Below are positions 45,300-56,094 of a stretch of 64,000 nt of DNA, piece by piece. How positions within the stretch are numbered: position 1 is the stretch's first letter; every line of letters begins with the position of its first letter. A program made the position numbers and the translations under genes. This DNA comes from Manis javanica (taxonomy: Eukaryota; Chordata; Mammalia; Pholidota; Manidae), in contig NC_133156.1 of NCBI RefSeq assembly GCF_040802235.1, positions 109,151,173 to 109,215,172 of the forward strand. Reading direction: 5' to 3'. The notes beneath the pieces were generated by a model. It had not been told where the DNA came from and ran no database searches. It saw nothing but the letters and a program-made list of their open reading frames with translations.

Positions 45300-47084
45300 G
45301 TGTCAGGAGCCAGGCGTCTGCGGCTATTGTTTCCAGGAACAGTTTCCAGTGGAGAGAGGGGTCCATCTCAGCGTGTGGTGAGGAGGTCACGTGAGGGTGA
45401 GGGATCTTCTGTGGCCAGAAGCTGGTAGTTCCTGAGTAAAAGCTGGTTGAAAGCTTGATTAGAGATTTTTCTGACTTGGGATTTGATGAACTTTATTATA
45501 CAGGGTAAGAAGAGACAGGCGAGAAGAATGATTATTATGGGGCCTGCAATGGGCCAGAGCCAGGTGAGGAGCAGGTTTGTTAGTATTGACGAGAATGGGT
45601 TGGAATTGGAAGCAGAGTGGAGACTGGAGGCAAGGTCGGTGAGTTTGGTAATGTCAGTTTCTACAATGCCAGATTCGTTGATGTAATAGCAGCACTCTTC
45701 CCAGAGGAAGACACAGGGGCCGCCCTTCTCGGCTGTAAGCAGATCTAGGGCCCGCCGGTTTTGAAGGGTGACTTTAGCTAGCGAAGTGACCTGTCTTTGG
45801 AGAGAGGTTAGAGAATCGGCAGTGGATGTCAGGGCTCCCTCATGTTTGGCGTTGAGATCTCTAACTGCCTATAGAGAGTGACCCAAGGCTTCTCCCGAAA
45901 ACCCTGCCCCAATGGCTGAGGTGATCAAAGAGCTACTGACCATGATGGGAAGGAAAGCAGCTCTTTTTGTGCGTGAGGGCAAGGGAGGTTGGAGCTCAAG
46001 GAATTCTGCCATGCTGTAAAGTGTTAACTGTGGGATTAGGGTGACGAGAATGCAGGGTGTATCGGAGTTGAGAGGCAGTGAGTTGAAAAGACTGCTATTA
46101 CACTAAAAGAAGTGTCCCGGTTGCATAAAAGTCTTAGAGCCGGAGGTAGGGGTGTAGATAGAGAGGCAGTGAAGTGCGCTGGAAGGGGGTGGAGTTGGGC
46201 CTACACAATGGTGGATGGTGAGATTATCTGCGTATTCTGGTTCACATAGGGGTATGTCTGCCAGGGGGCAGAGGGGTTGTCTTTCTGCATGGAAGGAGTA
46301 GTTGGAAATATTAAGGGGCACAGCGGCCAACAGTGGGCGCTGTAGTGATGCGCACAAGAAACAATTGGCTGTGTTAAGGGTGTGGTTGAGAAAGATGGTG
46401 GTGTCCTGAATGAGCTGTAATGAAGAGTAGGAGAAATGGGAAGAGGGGTGGGGATAAGAAGATGAAGAAGCACTATCAAGAGTTTGGATAATGACTTTTT
46501 CGGAATGTCTGCTATCTGATGCAACTTGAGAGATCTGGGAATGAGAGGGAACATACTTTCGAGAGATATGAAGGGTACTGTGGGGGGTCGAGGACCCCCC
46601 GTAGTAAACTGAGGCTGTGACTCTGGCAGCCCATCGAGAGTCCCAGGGATCTGGGATTGATAAGAAGAATGAGCCATTGGGATATTTCATGAAACGGTTG
46701 GAGGAGTAATACTGTGGGTACTGGAAGTCACCCATGTAGTGAATGGTGCAAGACTAGTAGGGACATCTCCTGTAGGTATCTGGCCATCGCCTGCAATAGG
46801 CTTGTTTTTGGTCATAGAGGAAGTAGCTGCTAGTGAACACTTCAGTGGAGGGAGGAAAGTGGAGGTGTAAAGGCTCAGAGCAGCTTTTCAGAGGGCAGTC
46901 TGGTGTGACAATGAGGGCAGTAACTTTTGTTTGATGCTGTGTGTAAGTCTGTCTGACTTTGAATCGCCATACAAAGGAGGCTGGGGTGGTGGGGAAGACA
47001 ATAGGAATGAGGAAAAAAGCAAGAGAGCAGTAAAGGAGGAAAAAGTCATGATTCGGGTATGGATGGCAAAGGGGGTGAACAGGA
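45300..47084 (-). pseudogene. Class I env remnant
   Basis: Surface-subunit sequence runs from about 47084 through 46754 and, in another frame, 46735-46103. The transmembrane part follows with an immunosuppressive-type segment (45716-45766, LQNRRALDLL) and a C-X6-CC loop (45689-45713), then a membrane anchor near 45540. An in-frame TAG at 45869-45871 and frame changes break it. The C-X6-CC loop contrasts with the C-X7-C loop of the intact provirus and supports class I. Confidence 0.75.
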
Positions 47085-48780
47085 TTTTGGAGGAAAGAGG
47101 ACAGTAAGGTCAGGAGTCTGGAGGGAGGGAGAGTCTGTAAACTTTTGTAGGTTAAGAGATCTTTTAGGTGATGTGGGGACAGAATGGTAAGGGGCGCTCT
47201 GAATGTCAGTTTATGAGCTTCTTTCTGCAAGAGCTGTCTAGCGGCTAATGCTCGTAGGCAGGGGGCCCATCCCTGAACTGTGGGGTCTAATTGCTTGGAG
47301 ATATAAGCTACTGGGCCATAATATTGGCCTAGGACTCTTAGAGCTTGACTGGACCTCTCATGAATGTATAATGAGAAGGGCTTCGACAAATCAGGAAGAT
47401 GGAGAGCTGGGGCTTCTACAAGGGCTTGACGGAGCTTAATGAAGGAGTGTCGGGGTGAGGAGGATAATGGTTTTTTAGGGGGGCTCTTGCTGAGGTTGTA
47501 TAGGGGTCTTGCCAACAGGGTGCAGGGAGAAGTTAGGGATCTATGTTCTAAAATATCTAGCTAGGCTTAGAAAGGGCCTAGAAAGGAAAGGATTTTTGTC
47601 TTGGTTTTGGGAATGGGCAGGTCAGAGAGGAGCCATTTTCTGTCTAAGGTAATGGACTTTCTTTGTTGAGATAGAAGGAATCTGAGGTAAGTGATAGGAG
47701 GGGAAGAGATTTGAGCTTTGACGGGGGATACTCGGTAACTTCTGGAAGCTAGAAGGTTAAGTAGGGAGGCAGTGTCAAGTTGAGACTGTTCCCACGAGAG
47801 ACTGCAGAGTAGAAGATTGTCTATGTATTATAAGGTGTACTTGGAGTGATCATGATGAAACTGTTTGAGGTCCTGAGCTAGGACCTGTCTAAAAATATGG
47901 GGACTATCTCGGAAGCTTTCTGGCAAAACTGACCAAGTGAGTTGTTTAGAATGTCTTGTGTATGGGTCCATCCAGGTGAAGATGAACAAATCTTGGGAGC
48001 AGGGGTCTAGAGGGATAGAAAAATGGGTCTTTGAGATCTAGGACTGAGAAGTGGGATGCTGAGGCTGTATGGATTTGGAACTAAGGGATGGATAGGGACA
48101 ATGGCTATGTTGATGAGGCGAAGGTCTTGGACAAGGCGGCAAGATCCGTTGGTTTTTTTAACAGCTAATATGGGGGTATTAAATGGGGAGTGAGTGGGTC
48201 TGCTTGAATGATGGGTTGGAGGCCTATGAGGGCTGAAGTGGTTAGGGGGTATTGGGCCTGACAGATATACTGAGAGGGGTCACATAATTTGATAGAGGCA
48301 GGGGGACATAGGGCCACGGAGGGGCTTGTAATGTCCCAAACTTTGGGATTTACAGGGTGTATGAGGGCAGAACTGGAGCTTTCATTGGGTAGAGGGGGGT
48401 CGTCGGCTATGAGGGCCATCAGAAAGGGAGTACTGGGGGCTGTGGGAGTGGATATAGTTATGGAAACGTGGAGGAGGGAAAGGATGTCTCGTCCTAGTAA
48501 AGGGATGGGACACTGGGGCATAACCAGGAAGGAGTGGGAGAAAGGTATGGGATTGTCTTGGATTGTGCATAAAAGGGTGGGTGGGGGGTTTAATGGGAAA
48601 ATCTGTTTACCTCCTACTCGGACTATAGGAGTAATGGCTGGCGTGGTAGGGCCCCGGTATTCTCACAAGACTGACAAGGTGGCTCCTGTATCTAGGAGGA
48701 AGGAGATGGGGTGACCGTCTACTGTTAAAGTAACCCTGGGCTCCTGTTTGGTGATGGAAATGGTCGGGTGAGAAGCCCCC
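47085..48780 (-). pseudogene. Class I pro-pol remnant, deleted
   Basis: The protease active site DTGA (48681-48692) is soon followed by a stop. Reverse transcriptase pieces follow to about 47090. The catalytic motif reads YIDN (47816-47827) instead of YIDD. After the connection region (VAYISKQLDP, near 47310) the sequence passes straight into env: most of RNase H and all of the integrase are missing. The joined frame 47515-46754 stays open for 253 codons across the junction. Confidence 0.75.
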
Positions 48781-48837
48781 GGGCTCCATCAATCTTATTC
48801 TGCCAGCCCCACTACGGCGGGCTTAGGATGGGGGTTG

Positions 48838-50816
48838 TTCGTCCAGCCTCCCCTTCGGGTGGTTGGGCAATCAGACCCCCAGTGGCCCTTTTTGTGGCAT
48901 CTGGGGCATGGGGTGGTAGGAGATCTGGGGGAGGGGCACGCCCTTGACCAATGTCCCTCTTTTCTGCACTTGAAACAAGCTCTTGGGGGGGCTTGTTTGT
49001 AGAGGGGCGCCCAGGTTGTGGTTTTATCAGCTGGGCCAACATCTGGAAATTGGCCTGATCAGTCTTTTGTTTACGGCATTCTTTCTTCTCCTCCCGCTTA
49101 TGGAAGACTTTAAAGGTCACTGTTAGGATCTCAGTCTGTGGGGTAGCGGGGCCCTGTTCTAACTTTTTGAGTTTAGCTTTAATGTCGGGGTAGCCTTGAG
49201 CTAGGAAGTATGTCATAAGGACATGTCTTCCTTCAGGTGTTTCTGGGTCCAGGCTGGTATACTGTAATAGGGCTTGAGTGAGTCTGTCTAAGAACTCGGA
49301 GGGGATTTCATCTCTCTTTTGAATTATGTCTTGGAGCTTTTGAAAATTGACTACTTTACAAGCTGCCCTTTTTCAGACCTGCTATTAAGCAGGAGGCAAA
49401 AATATCTCGAGAGCGGAGACTCATGGTGGTGTTATAATTTCAGTGTGGGTCTTGTTCGGGGACAGCAGTGGGGCCAGGGGAATAGGTGGGGTCAGTCCTG
49501 TGGGTTTCAGTAGCCTGCATTTGGGCGAAGTCCTAAACTCGTCTACGCTCTTCAGGGAGGAGAGTATTGGCCAGGAGCATGAAAATGTCATGATGTGTGA
49601 GGCTGTAAGACTGGAGGGTGTATTGAAACTCCCTAATGTATGTCATGGGATCAGTGGAAAAGGAACTTAGGCATTTCTCTAGTTGGGCTAAATCTCTTAA
49701 GGAGAAAGGGATGCGAACGCGCACGCTGCCTTCGGATCCTGCTACCTCCCGGAGGGGGGCGATAATTTTGGGAGGCTCTCGGGACTGAGTCTGAGGGGGA
49801 CTGAAGGGTTCTGGCTCAGTCTGTGGGGGAGTGACGCGGTCTAGCCGTGCCTAGTCGAGCAGGTCCTGAAGTGCAGAAGGGGGGCAAAGAAAATAAAGAA
49901 AGATAGAATCGGATCCACATGTTGCCAGCTAGCAGCCCAGCTGCTTACTTCTGCCGCTCTAGTTGGGCTTGAACTCATGACTCTGAATTAAGAGTCCCAT
50001 GCTCTACTGAGCTACAGCAGGGCTCCAGTTAATTGCTTATGGAATGCGTTGTTTTCTATTCCTGCCACATCGGCAAGTGGGGGAAGGGCATAGCTAGAAG
50101 CAGGGGCGGCGTTTCTACACATCTTCAAGGTCTCCCTATTTTCAGAGTGAGGAGTCTTGGCAAGATATGTTTTTGTGGACAGATAACTTCTAAGGACTGC
50201 ACCGGTTGTTCTCTAGCTTGTGCTTTCCCATGCTGCGTTCAGACATGGGGGGAGGTGCTTTCCCATTCTCTCTACAAACATGTGAGAAGACAAAGGCGGT
50301 CCCTAACGGGAGAAACAGGTGATGAGGGCAAAGATGGAGGAGGCCCCTGGGACCTAGTTAAAGGGGGGCTGAAAGGCTCAGGCTTAATCTGCAGGTAATG
50401 AAGGTGGAGGAGGTGAGATGGGGGAGGAGATGGTTGGGGAGGAAGGGAGAAGGGCTGTTGTAGGAGAAGAAGGGGAAGGGAGTGAATGGGAGGCTTCTGC
50501 GGGGGCGGCGGCTTGCAGGCTAGGAGAACTTGGGAGGGGGCGGGGAGAGGAGGAGGCGGAAAGCTTCGATATAGGGAATCTCCTTCCATTTTTTCAGGCG
50601 CTGGCAGTAGTTAAAAAGATCGAGAGTGATGTTAGGATCAAGAGTTCCCCCTGCAGGCCATTGGTTTTTATTGTCTAGGGGGTATGTCAGCCAATCTTGG
50701 GAGCAATATTTACGGAGAAGTTTTGATTTTATATCAGGCATCAGGGAGAAGGTAGCCAGATGCTTAAGCAGGCATTCAAGAGGTGAACTTTCAGGGAGGG
50801 ATGAGGAGGCTCCCAT
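48838..50816 (-). pseudogene. Class I gag remnant
   Basis: Starts with an ATG at 50816 (MGASSSLPESS, a myristoylation-type start). The matrix part is open to about 50520, then comes a proline-rich region in another frame. Capsid pieces lie at 49724-49533 and 49310-49130, and two CCHC knuckles of the C-X2-C-X4-H-X4-C kind lie near 48985-48860. Frame changes and a tRNA-like insertion (49880-50026) break it. Confidence 0.7.
49956..50025 (-). pseudogene. tRNA-Lys(CTT)-like sequence in gag
   Basis: On the minus strand, TAGCTCAGTAGAGCATGGGA (A box, D arm) is followed by ACTCTTAATT (anticodon CTT) and GAGTTCAAGCC (B box). This is close to mammalian tRNA-Lys-CTT, but the acceptor stem is mismatched and the D loop is shortened. 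About 75 bp of unrelated sequence and a T-rich stretch follow, so it may be a tRNA-derived SINE rather than a plain tRNA pseudogene. Confidence 0.65.
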
Positions 50817-51169
50817 GGCTAAAGGATAGAGAAGGAGACAAACAGGGGAAGACGAACGGAGATCCTCGGACTGGAAGCAGACCACAAGGAGACAAAGGGC
50901 GTCCCCGATGATCCTTGGTGGTCTGCGGAAACTCGTATACGAGTCGGAATTTCTTGGAAAGTGTGGGTCGTCACCCAGACTTCCCTAAGAAGGCAGAGTG
51001 CCGGAGTCTCGAGGTACCTAGCGCTAGGCATTTTCGGCGGACGGAACAGAAGGAGGAGGGGGGAAAAGGGAGCAATCTTATCCACAAAGGAGTCACCTCG
51101 TTTATGGCTGTTGGAGGGGGGTGCCTGAGAGTCAGCCACAGCCGTGAAGGCCTGAGGCGGGGATTTATG

Positions 51170-51650
51170 ACTGTCGGAGGAGGGGCCTGAGTGTCCGCCG
51201 CAGCCGTAAAGGCTTGAGGCGGGGATTTATGGCTGTTTGGGGAGGGGCCTGAGGGTCCGCCGCAGCCGTGAAGGCCTGAGGCGGGGAGAGTTCCCTCCTC
51301 ATCCCCGAGAGTCAGGGCCTTGCCGGACGATCACGGTCAATGGCACTGCGATAGCTCGGGGAAGAGTGGCCCACCCCGGGGAAATTTTGCTTAAAAACTT
51401 TCAGCACTGATGGAAGGGATGGTGAATGCGTTTGACTGTCGGAGGAGGGGCCTGAGCGTCTGCCGCAGCCGTAAAGGCTTGAGGCGGGGATTTATGGCTT
51501 TTGGAGGAGGGGCCTGAGGGTCCGCCGCAGCCGTCAAGGCCTGAGGCGGGGAGCGTTCCCTCCTCATCCCCGAGCGTCAGGGCCTTGCCGGACGATCACG
51601 GTCAATGGCACTGCGATAGCTCGGGGAAGAGTGGCCCACTCCTGGGGGAA
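51170..51650 (-). repeat. Direct repeats in proviral leader
   Basis: A block of about 215 bp (51170-51385) recurs at 51435-51650, offset by 265 bp, with a few differences. Inside it are shorter repeats of the type 'gaggcggggatttatggctgt ... ggcctgagggtccgccgcagccgt', four to five copies from 51110. Confidence 0.85.
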
Positions 51651-51769
51651 AACTTACCTAAAGGCCAGAGAGGAGTGGTGAGTGTGATGAGCCAGCGCCG
51701 GAAAAAGAGGACGAGGGGAAGCTGCTGCTGGTGTCAGGGGAAGACGGGGCCCAGTTGGGGTGTCCCGTC

Positions 51770-51787
51770 TCCCGGGTTTCGGCACCA
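51770..51787 (-). promoter_or_regulatory. Primer-binding site of class I provirus, tRNA-Phe
   Basis: Read on the minus strand: TGGTGCCGAAACCCGGGA, one base after the 5' LTR, an 18-base match to tRNA-Phe and identical to the site in the class II provirus. Confidence 0.88.
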
Positions 51788-51788
51788 A

Positions 51789-52037
51789 TGAAAGGAAAGG
51801 AGCGACACATAGCAGCAATTCACCGGAGAGTTCCGCTTTATTAGGGAAAGGTGCTGGGTTATATAAGAGGGGGCATGAATTGATTGAGGTGTCACTTCTA
51901 CGGGGCTGGTGGCTGTTGGCTAGGTGCTGGGATTGGGAGGGGGGCGAGAGGTGATTGGGCTTCAGGTGGCACCGGCGGGAACTGAGGACCCCGAAGAGAA
52001 GCCGGAAGTTTGCCATCTTACTGGTGGGGACCCTTCA
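51789..52037 (-). repeat. 5' LTR of class I provirus (249 bp)
   Basis: Partner of 44841-45089, with two differences in 249 bp. It carries TATA and AATAAA elements in the sense orientation of IL31RA. Confidence 0.9.
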
Positions 52038-53445
52038 CTCCCCAGTCCCTTTCCCTTTGGTAACTGTTAGTCCATTCTTGGGTTCTGTGATTCTGCTGCT
52101 GTTTTGTTCCTTCAGTTTTTTCATTTCCTTATACTCCACATATGAGTGAAATCATTTGGTACTTGTTTTTCTCTGTCTGGCTTATTTCACTGAGCATAAT
52201 GCCCTCTAGCTCCATCCATGTTGTTGCAAATGTTAGAATTTGTTTTATTCTTACGGCTGAATAATATTCCATTGTGTATATTTACCACATCTTCTTTATC
52301 CATTTGTCTACTGATGGACACTAAGGTTGCTTCCATTTCTTGGCTATTGTAAATAGTGCTGCAAAAACATAGGCGTGCATATGTCTTTTTCAAACTGGGC
52401 TCCTGCATTCTTAGGGTAAATTCCTAGGAGTGGAATTCCTGGGTCAAATGGTATTTCTATTTTTAGTTTTTTGAGAAACCTCCACACTGCTTTCCACAAT
52501 GGTTGAACTAATTTACATTCCCACCAGCAGTGTTGGAAGGTTCCCCTTTATCCAAATCCTCACCAACATTTGTTGTTGTTTGTCTTTTGGATGGTGGCCA
52601 TCCTTACTGGTGTGAGGTGATATCTCATTGTGGTTTTAATTTGCATTTCTCTGATGATTAGTGATATGAAGCATCTTTTCATGTGCCTGTTTGCCATCTG
52701 AATTTCTTCTTTGGATAAGTATCTGTTCAGTTCCTCTGCCCATTTTTTAATTGGCTTATTTGCTTTTTGTTTGTTGAGGTGCATAAGCTCTTTGTATATT
52801 TTGGATGTCAACCCCTTATTGGATATGTCATTTATGAATATATTCTCCCATACTATAGGATGTCTTTTTGTTCTACTGATAGTGTCCTCTGCTGTACAGT
52901 AGGTTTTTAGTTTGATATTGTCCCACTTGTTCATTTTTGCTTTTGTTTCCCTTGCCCATGGAGATATGTTCATGAAGAATTTGTTCATGTTTATATTCAA
53001 GAGAGTTTTGCCTATGTTTTCTTCTAAGAGTTTTATGGTTTCATGACTTACATTGAGGTCTTTGATCCACTTCGAGTTTACTTTTGTGTATGGAGTTAGG
53101 CAGTAATCTAATTTCATTCTCTTACATGTAGCTGTCCAGTTTTGCCAACACCAGCTGTTGAAAAGGCTGTCATTTCCCCATCGTATATCCATGGCTCCTT
53201 TATTGTATATTAATTGAACATATATGCTTGGGTTAATATCTGGACTCTCTATTCTGTTCCACTGGTCTGTGGGTCTGTTCTTGTGCCAATACCAAATTGT
53301 CTTGATTACTGTAGCTTTGTAATAGAGCTTGAAGTTGGGAAATGAGATCCCCCTGCTTTATTCTTCCTTCTCAGGATTGCTTTGGCTATTCGGGGTCTTT
53401 TGTGGTTCCATATGAATTTTACAACTATTTGTTCCAGTTCATTGA
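52038..53445 (-). mobile_element. L1 3' end, right part (split by provirus)
   Basis: Continues the L1 interrupted at 44840: the rest of the 3' UTR and the C-terminal third of ORF2. The frame 53192-52560 is open for 210 codons ([15 protein letters not shown] ... MANRHMKRC). It is 5'-truncated near 53445. It belongs to the young family of 16946-23099. Confidence 0.88.
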
Positions 53446-54117
53446 TAAATAATCTCTTGGTATCAACCCTTAACATAAGTCTAATTCCATGAGGCTAACC
53501 TAAGAGAATTCCCAGGTCAACATAAACAAGTCACCCCCATTTCCTTTTGGCTGTATCTTTCTCTCTGTTCCACATGGGCAGAGGAAGGTAAACTAAGAAG
53601 CTGAGAAAACCTCTGAGCCAGTCTCAAGTCTGTTCTGGTCCTGGGTCATCTCTTGCCTGGAAGCCTCCCTTGCCTTTTATCTCCACCCCCCCTCCCCCCA
53701 CACCCACTCCAACTCCATGCAGGGCCTGGACCAGGCACCCCGGTGCCCCAGCCAAGAGACTAAAACATTCGGGGCTGCCCTACTCATCTCCAACCCTTGG
53801 TAAGAAGTCTAAGGTGACCCCAGAGGCTCCAAACCAAACTGCATGAACCTGAGCTCACTAATCAGATGTTTTTCCTAGGGATCAGCATACTGAGTATTTC
53901 CCAGAAATTATAGGGTTTTCCAGTTGCTCACTTTCTGTTACTGGTAACACACATAGATGCAGCAGAATGACTGAATGTAGGGTCAGAGAGGACTTTACAA
54001 GACACTTTGTCCCATTGCCCTCTCAGTTCAGGAATTTCCACCACAGCTCCCATAATATAAAAAGGTCGGCTAGAATGTTCCTAATGATGGGTGCCTTTTA
54101 GCTGTTAAAACAACTTC
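53446..54117. other. Intron, nothing assigned
   Basis: Non-coding intronic DNA; no repeat recognised. Confidence 0.4.
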
Positions 54118-54245
54118 CTCTTTTTTTAACAACAGCTTTATTGAAATATAATTCACATGCCATAAAATTCACTCTTTTAAATCGTACAATTCAGTAGCTT
54201 TAAGTATATTCATGTCACTACTACCTAATTTTAATCCATTCTTAT
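54118..54245 (-). repeat. Old L1 3'-end fragment
   Basis: 'taacaacagctttattgaaatataattcacatgcc ... ttttaaatcgtacaattcagtagc' is the classic 3' end of old L1M elements in reverse orientation. Confidence 0.7.
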
Positions 54246-54780
54246 TAACCAATTCTAGTTCTTAGATAACTCTCCTATTAAGGAAAAAAGGAAGAGCGGT
54301 CCCCAGGGGAGGCGGAGGGGGCGGAGGGCACTGAGGTCCATCCTGCCTGCTCCACAGGTTGGCATTTGGGTATACGCCATTATTTACTTTCCTTTCCCCA
54401 GAACGCATTGACAGGGTCGTTTGTTTCCACACTTGATGACTGAGAAGAAAACCAGCACCATCTGGGACTGACTCTCAGAGATCTCCCGGCTCTGCTGGTT
54501 GTGTCTCCCTGGTCAGCTGCCTCTGCAGCCTGAGGGTGTCCCATGGCCCTGGGGGTGGGAAGGGAGGGGAGGGAGGCCCAAGATGCTCTCGCCCTGCAGC
54601 AACTGGGGGCGGAGTGTCCTTAGTCAAAGCAGGGCCATTTCTGCATTTTCAAAAGGATTTTCAACTGGCCTGGACTTCAGCAAGTATGAGATAACATGCT
54701 ATTTCCTGGTAATTTTAGAGATACAGTACAGAGTTTTGGCATCTCCCTGCTCTCCTCCCTCTCTTCTCCCCCCGACCCCA

Positions 54781-54895
54781 TCTTTTCTCTCCTGTTTCCT
54801 GGTTGGTTTTCTTTCTCTCTTTGCCCCTGTCCTTTCCTGTTCATTCCCCCTCCCCTCCTTCTCTGTCCTTTCTCTTACCTTCTCCTTCATTCCTC
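54781..54895 (+). repeat. Inverted repeat, left arm
   Basis: A pyrimidine-rich 115-bp segment whose reverse complement occurs at 55984-56094 with roughly 90% identity, including an uninterrupted match of about 45 bases around 54782-54830. The two arms bracket the IL31RA exon at 55338-55417. Confidence 0.85.
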
Positions 54896-55337
54896 GCTCC
54901 TAGGGCTCCGGCCTAGACGGACCGTTGGCCCCCTGGTGGTGCCCCTGTACCCCACCATCCCAGTATTCCAAGGGGCACTGGTGCATATATGCATATATGT
55001 TTGCCATGATCTGAGTACACTCTAGTGAGCCGACCCCACATCAGTGCTCTTATCCAGGGGTGATTTTCTCTAAAAGGTCAAGGTGCCTCCAGCACTTGTA
55101 CTTTTGTACCTGTCCCAAATGTTAATGTTTCAGATCAAAGAGGTGTTCAGGGTCTGTAATGTACATTCAGGCCATCCACAAGGTAGCCTATAAGAGGTTT
55201 TCTTTTTTAGCTGGGAAACCATTGTGAGATTTGGGACATCATAAAGTCTCTAAGAAAGGAAATTCAGGAGGTAAAAGTTCAAGAATCACAGTTCTTGGAT
55301 GTGGGTTTAAAAAAGTAAATCCCAGAATGAGGGTTAC

Positions 55338-55417
55338 CTTCCATAACAGCTGCACTGGCCTTTTTCCATCTGCCTCAGCTGGTCTCAGGACTCTCCACAG
55401 ATCCAGGCCGTGCGGAG
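55338..55417 (-). CDS. IL31RA: IL31RA exon, start of first FnIII domain
   Basis: An 80-bp exon with acceptor CCTTCCAG before CTCCGCACGG and donor ATGGAAG|GTAACC. It encodes APHGLDLWRVLRPAEADGK and then PVQLLWK, the linker and first strands of the third extracellular domain. Phase is 1 in and 0 out. Its upstream intron begins with a GC donor (61490-61491), and it lies in the loop of a 1.3-kb inverted repeat. Confidence 0.93.
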
Positions 55418-55983
55418 CTGGAAGGAACAAGAGTGAGGTGCTCAGTTCAGACACAAGGGAGGCACAGCAAGAGACGATGAAATTAGCTGGTCTGCTTGTT
55501 AGGAAATGCAATTGGGAGGATTTGCTTGAAAAAGTCAGGAGAAGCAAGGTGGAGAGCAAAGGGATGGCAGCACTGTGACCACCTATGAGGGCGTCATTTT
55601 GTGGCCAAAAGATTACAATCAACCAAAGGTAAAAAATAAAACTGCTCTTGGATTTGATGACTTAATGTAAGGTCAAAGAAAAGTACAATAGACCCTATCG
55701 TAATATAATTCATCACTCAAATCTGGGCTGAACCATTACATCTTCATCTGTTAAGACATAACATCTGCATAAAGCTGAGAATGCCATGGGTAACTGATAA
55801 AGTGATAGATAAATAGATGCAGAGATAGAGCGAGGGATCAATCTACAGATGACTACTCCCAAAAAGGATGAAACTGCATACTTACAATGTTATAAAATAT
55901 AAGAAAGAATTAAGGAAGAAAGCAGCAGAGAAATAATCTTTACTAGGTCTCTATGCAGAGACAAAGAGAAGGGAGGAGGATTT

Positions 55984-56094
55984 GAGAGGAGAAGGTAAGA
56001 AAAAGGACAGAAAAGGAGGGGAACGGGGAATAAACAGTAAAGGACGAGGGCAAAGAGAGAAAGAAAACCAACCAGGAAACAGGAGAGAAAAGAG
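55984..56094 (-). repeat. Inverted repeat, right arm
   Basis: A purine-rich segment complementary to 54781-54895. Transcripts across both arms could fold into a long imperfect duplex. Confidence 0.85.

Larger units (their letters stand above)
44841..52037 (-). mobile_element. Class I (gammaretrovirus-like) provirus, defective
   Basis: A minus-strand element bounded by 249-bp LTRs that differ at two positions and flanked by CTCCC (44836-44840 and 52038-52042). Order on the minus strand: LTR, tRNA-Phe primer site, repetitive leader, gag with an inserted tRNA-like sequence, protease, partial reverse transcriptase, env, LTR. RNase H and integrase are absent and every gene is broken. The two-finger nucleocapsid, tRNA-Phe primer and envelope loop suggest the HERV-F/H side of class I. 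It is in sense orientation in an IL31RA intron, inside an L1 tail. Confidence 0.88.

Noticed and set aside
48289..48714. 141-codon plus-strand open frame
   Set aside because: It is the antisense shadow of the class I protease/RT remnant, which shows DTGA on the other strand.
55239..55622. 127-codon minus-strand frame as a separate gene
   Set aside because: Only 27 codons in its middle are conserved, bounded by AG and GT; it is the IL31RA 80-bp exon read through into introns.
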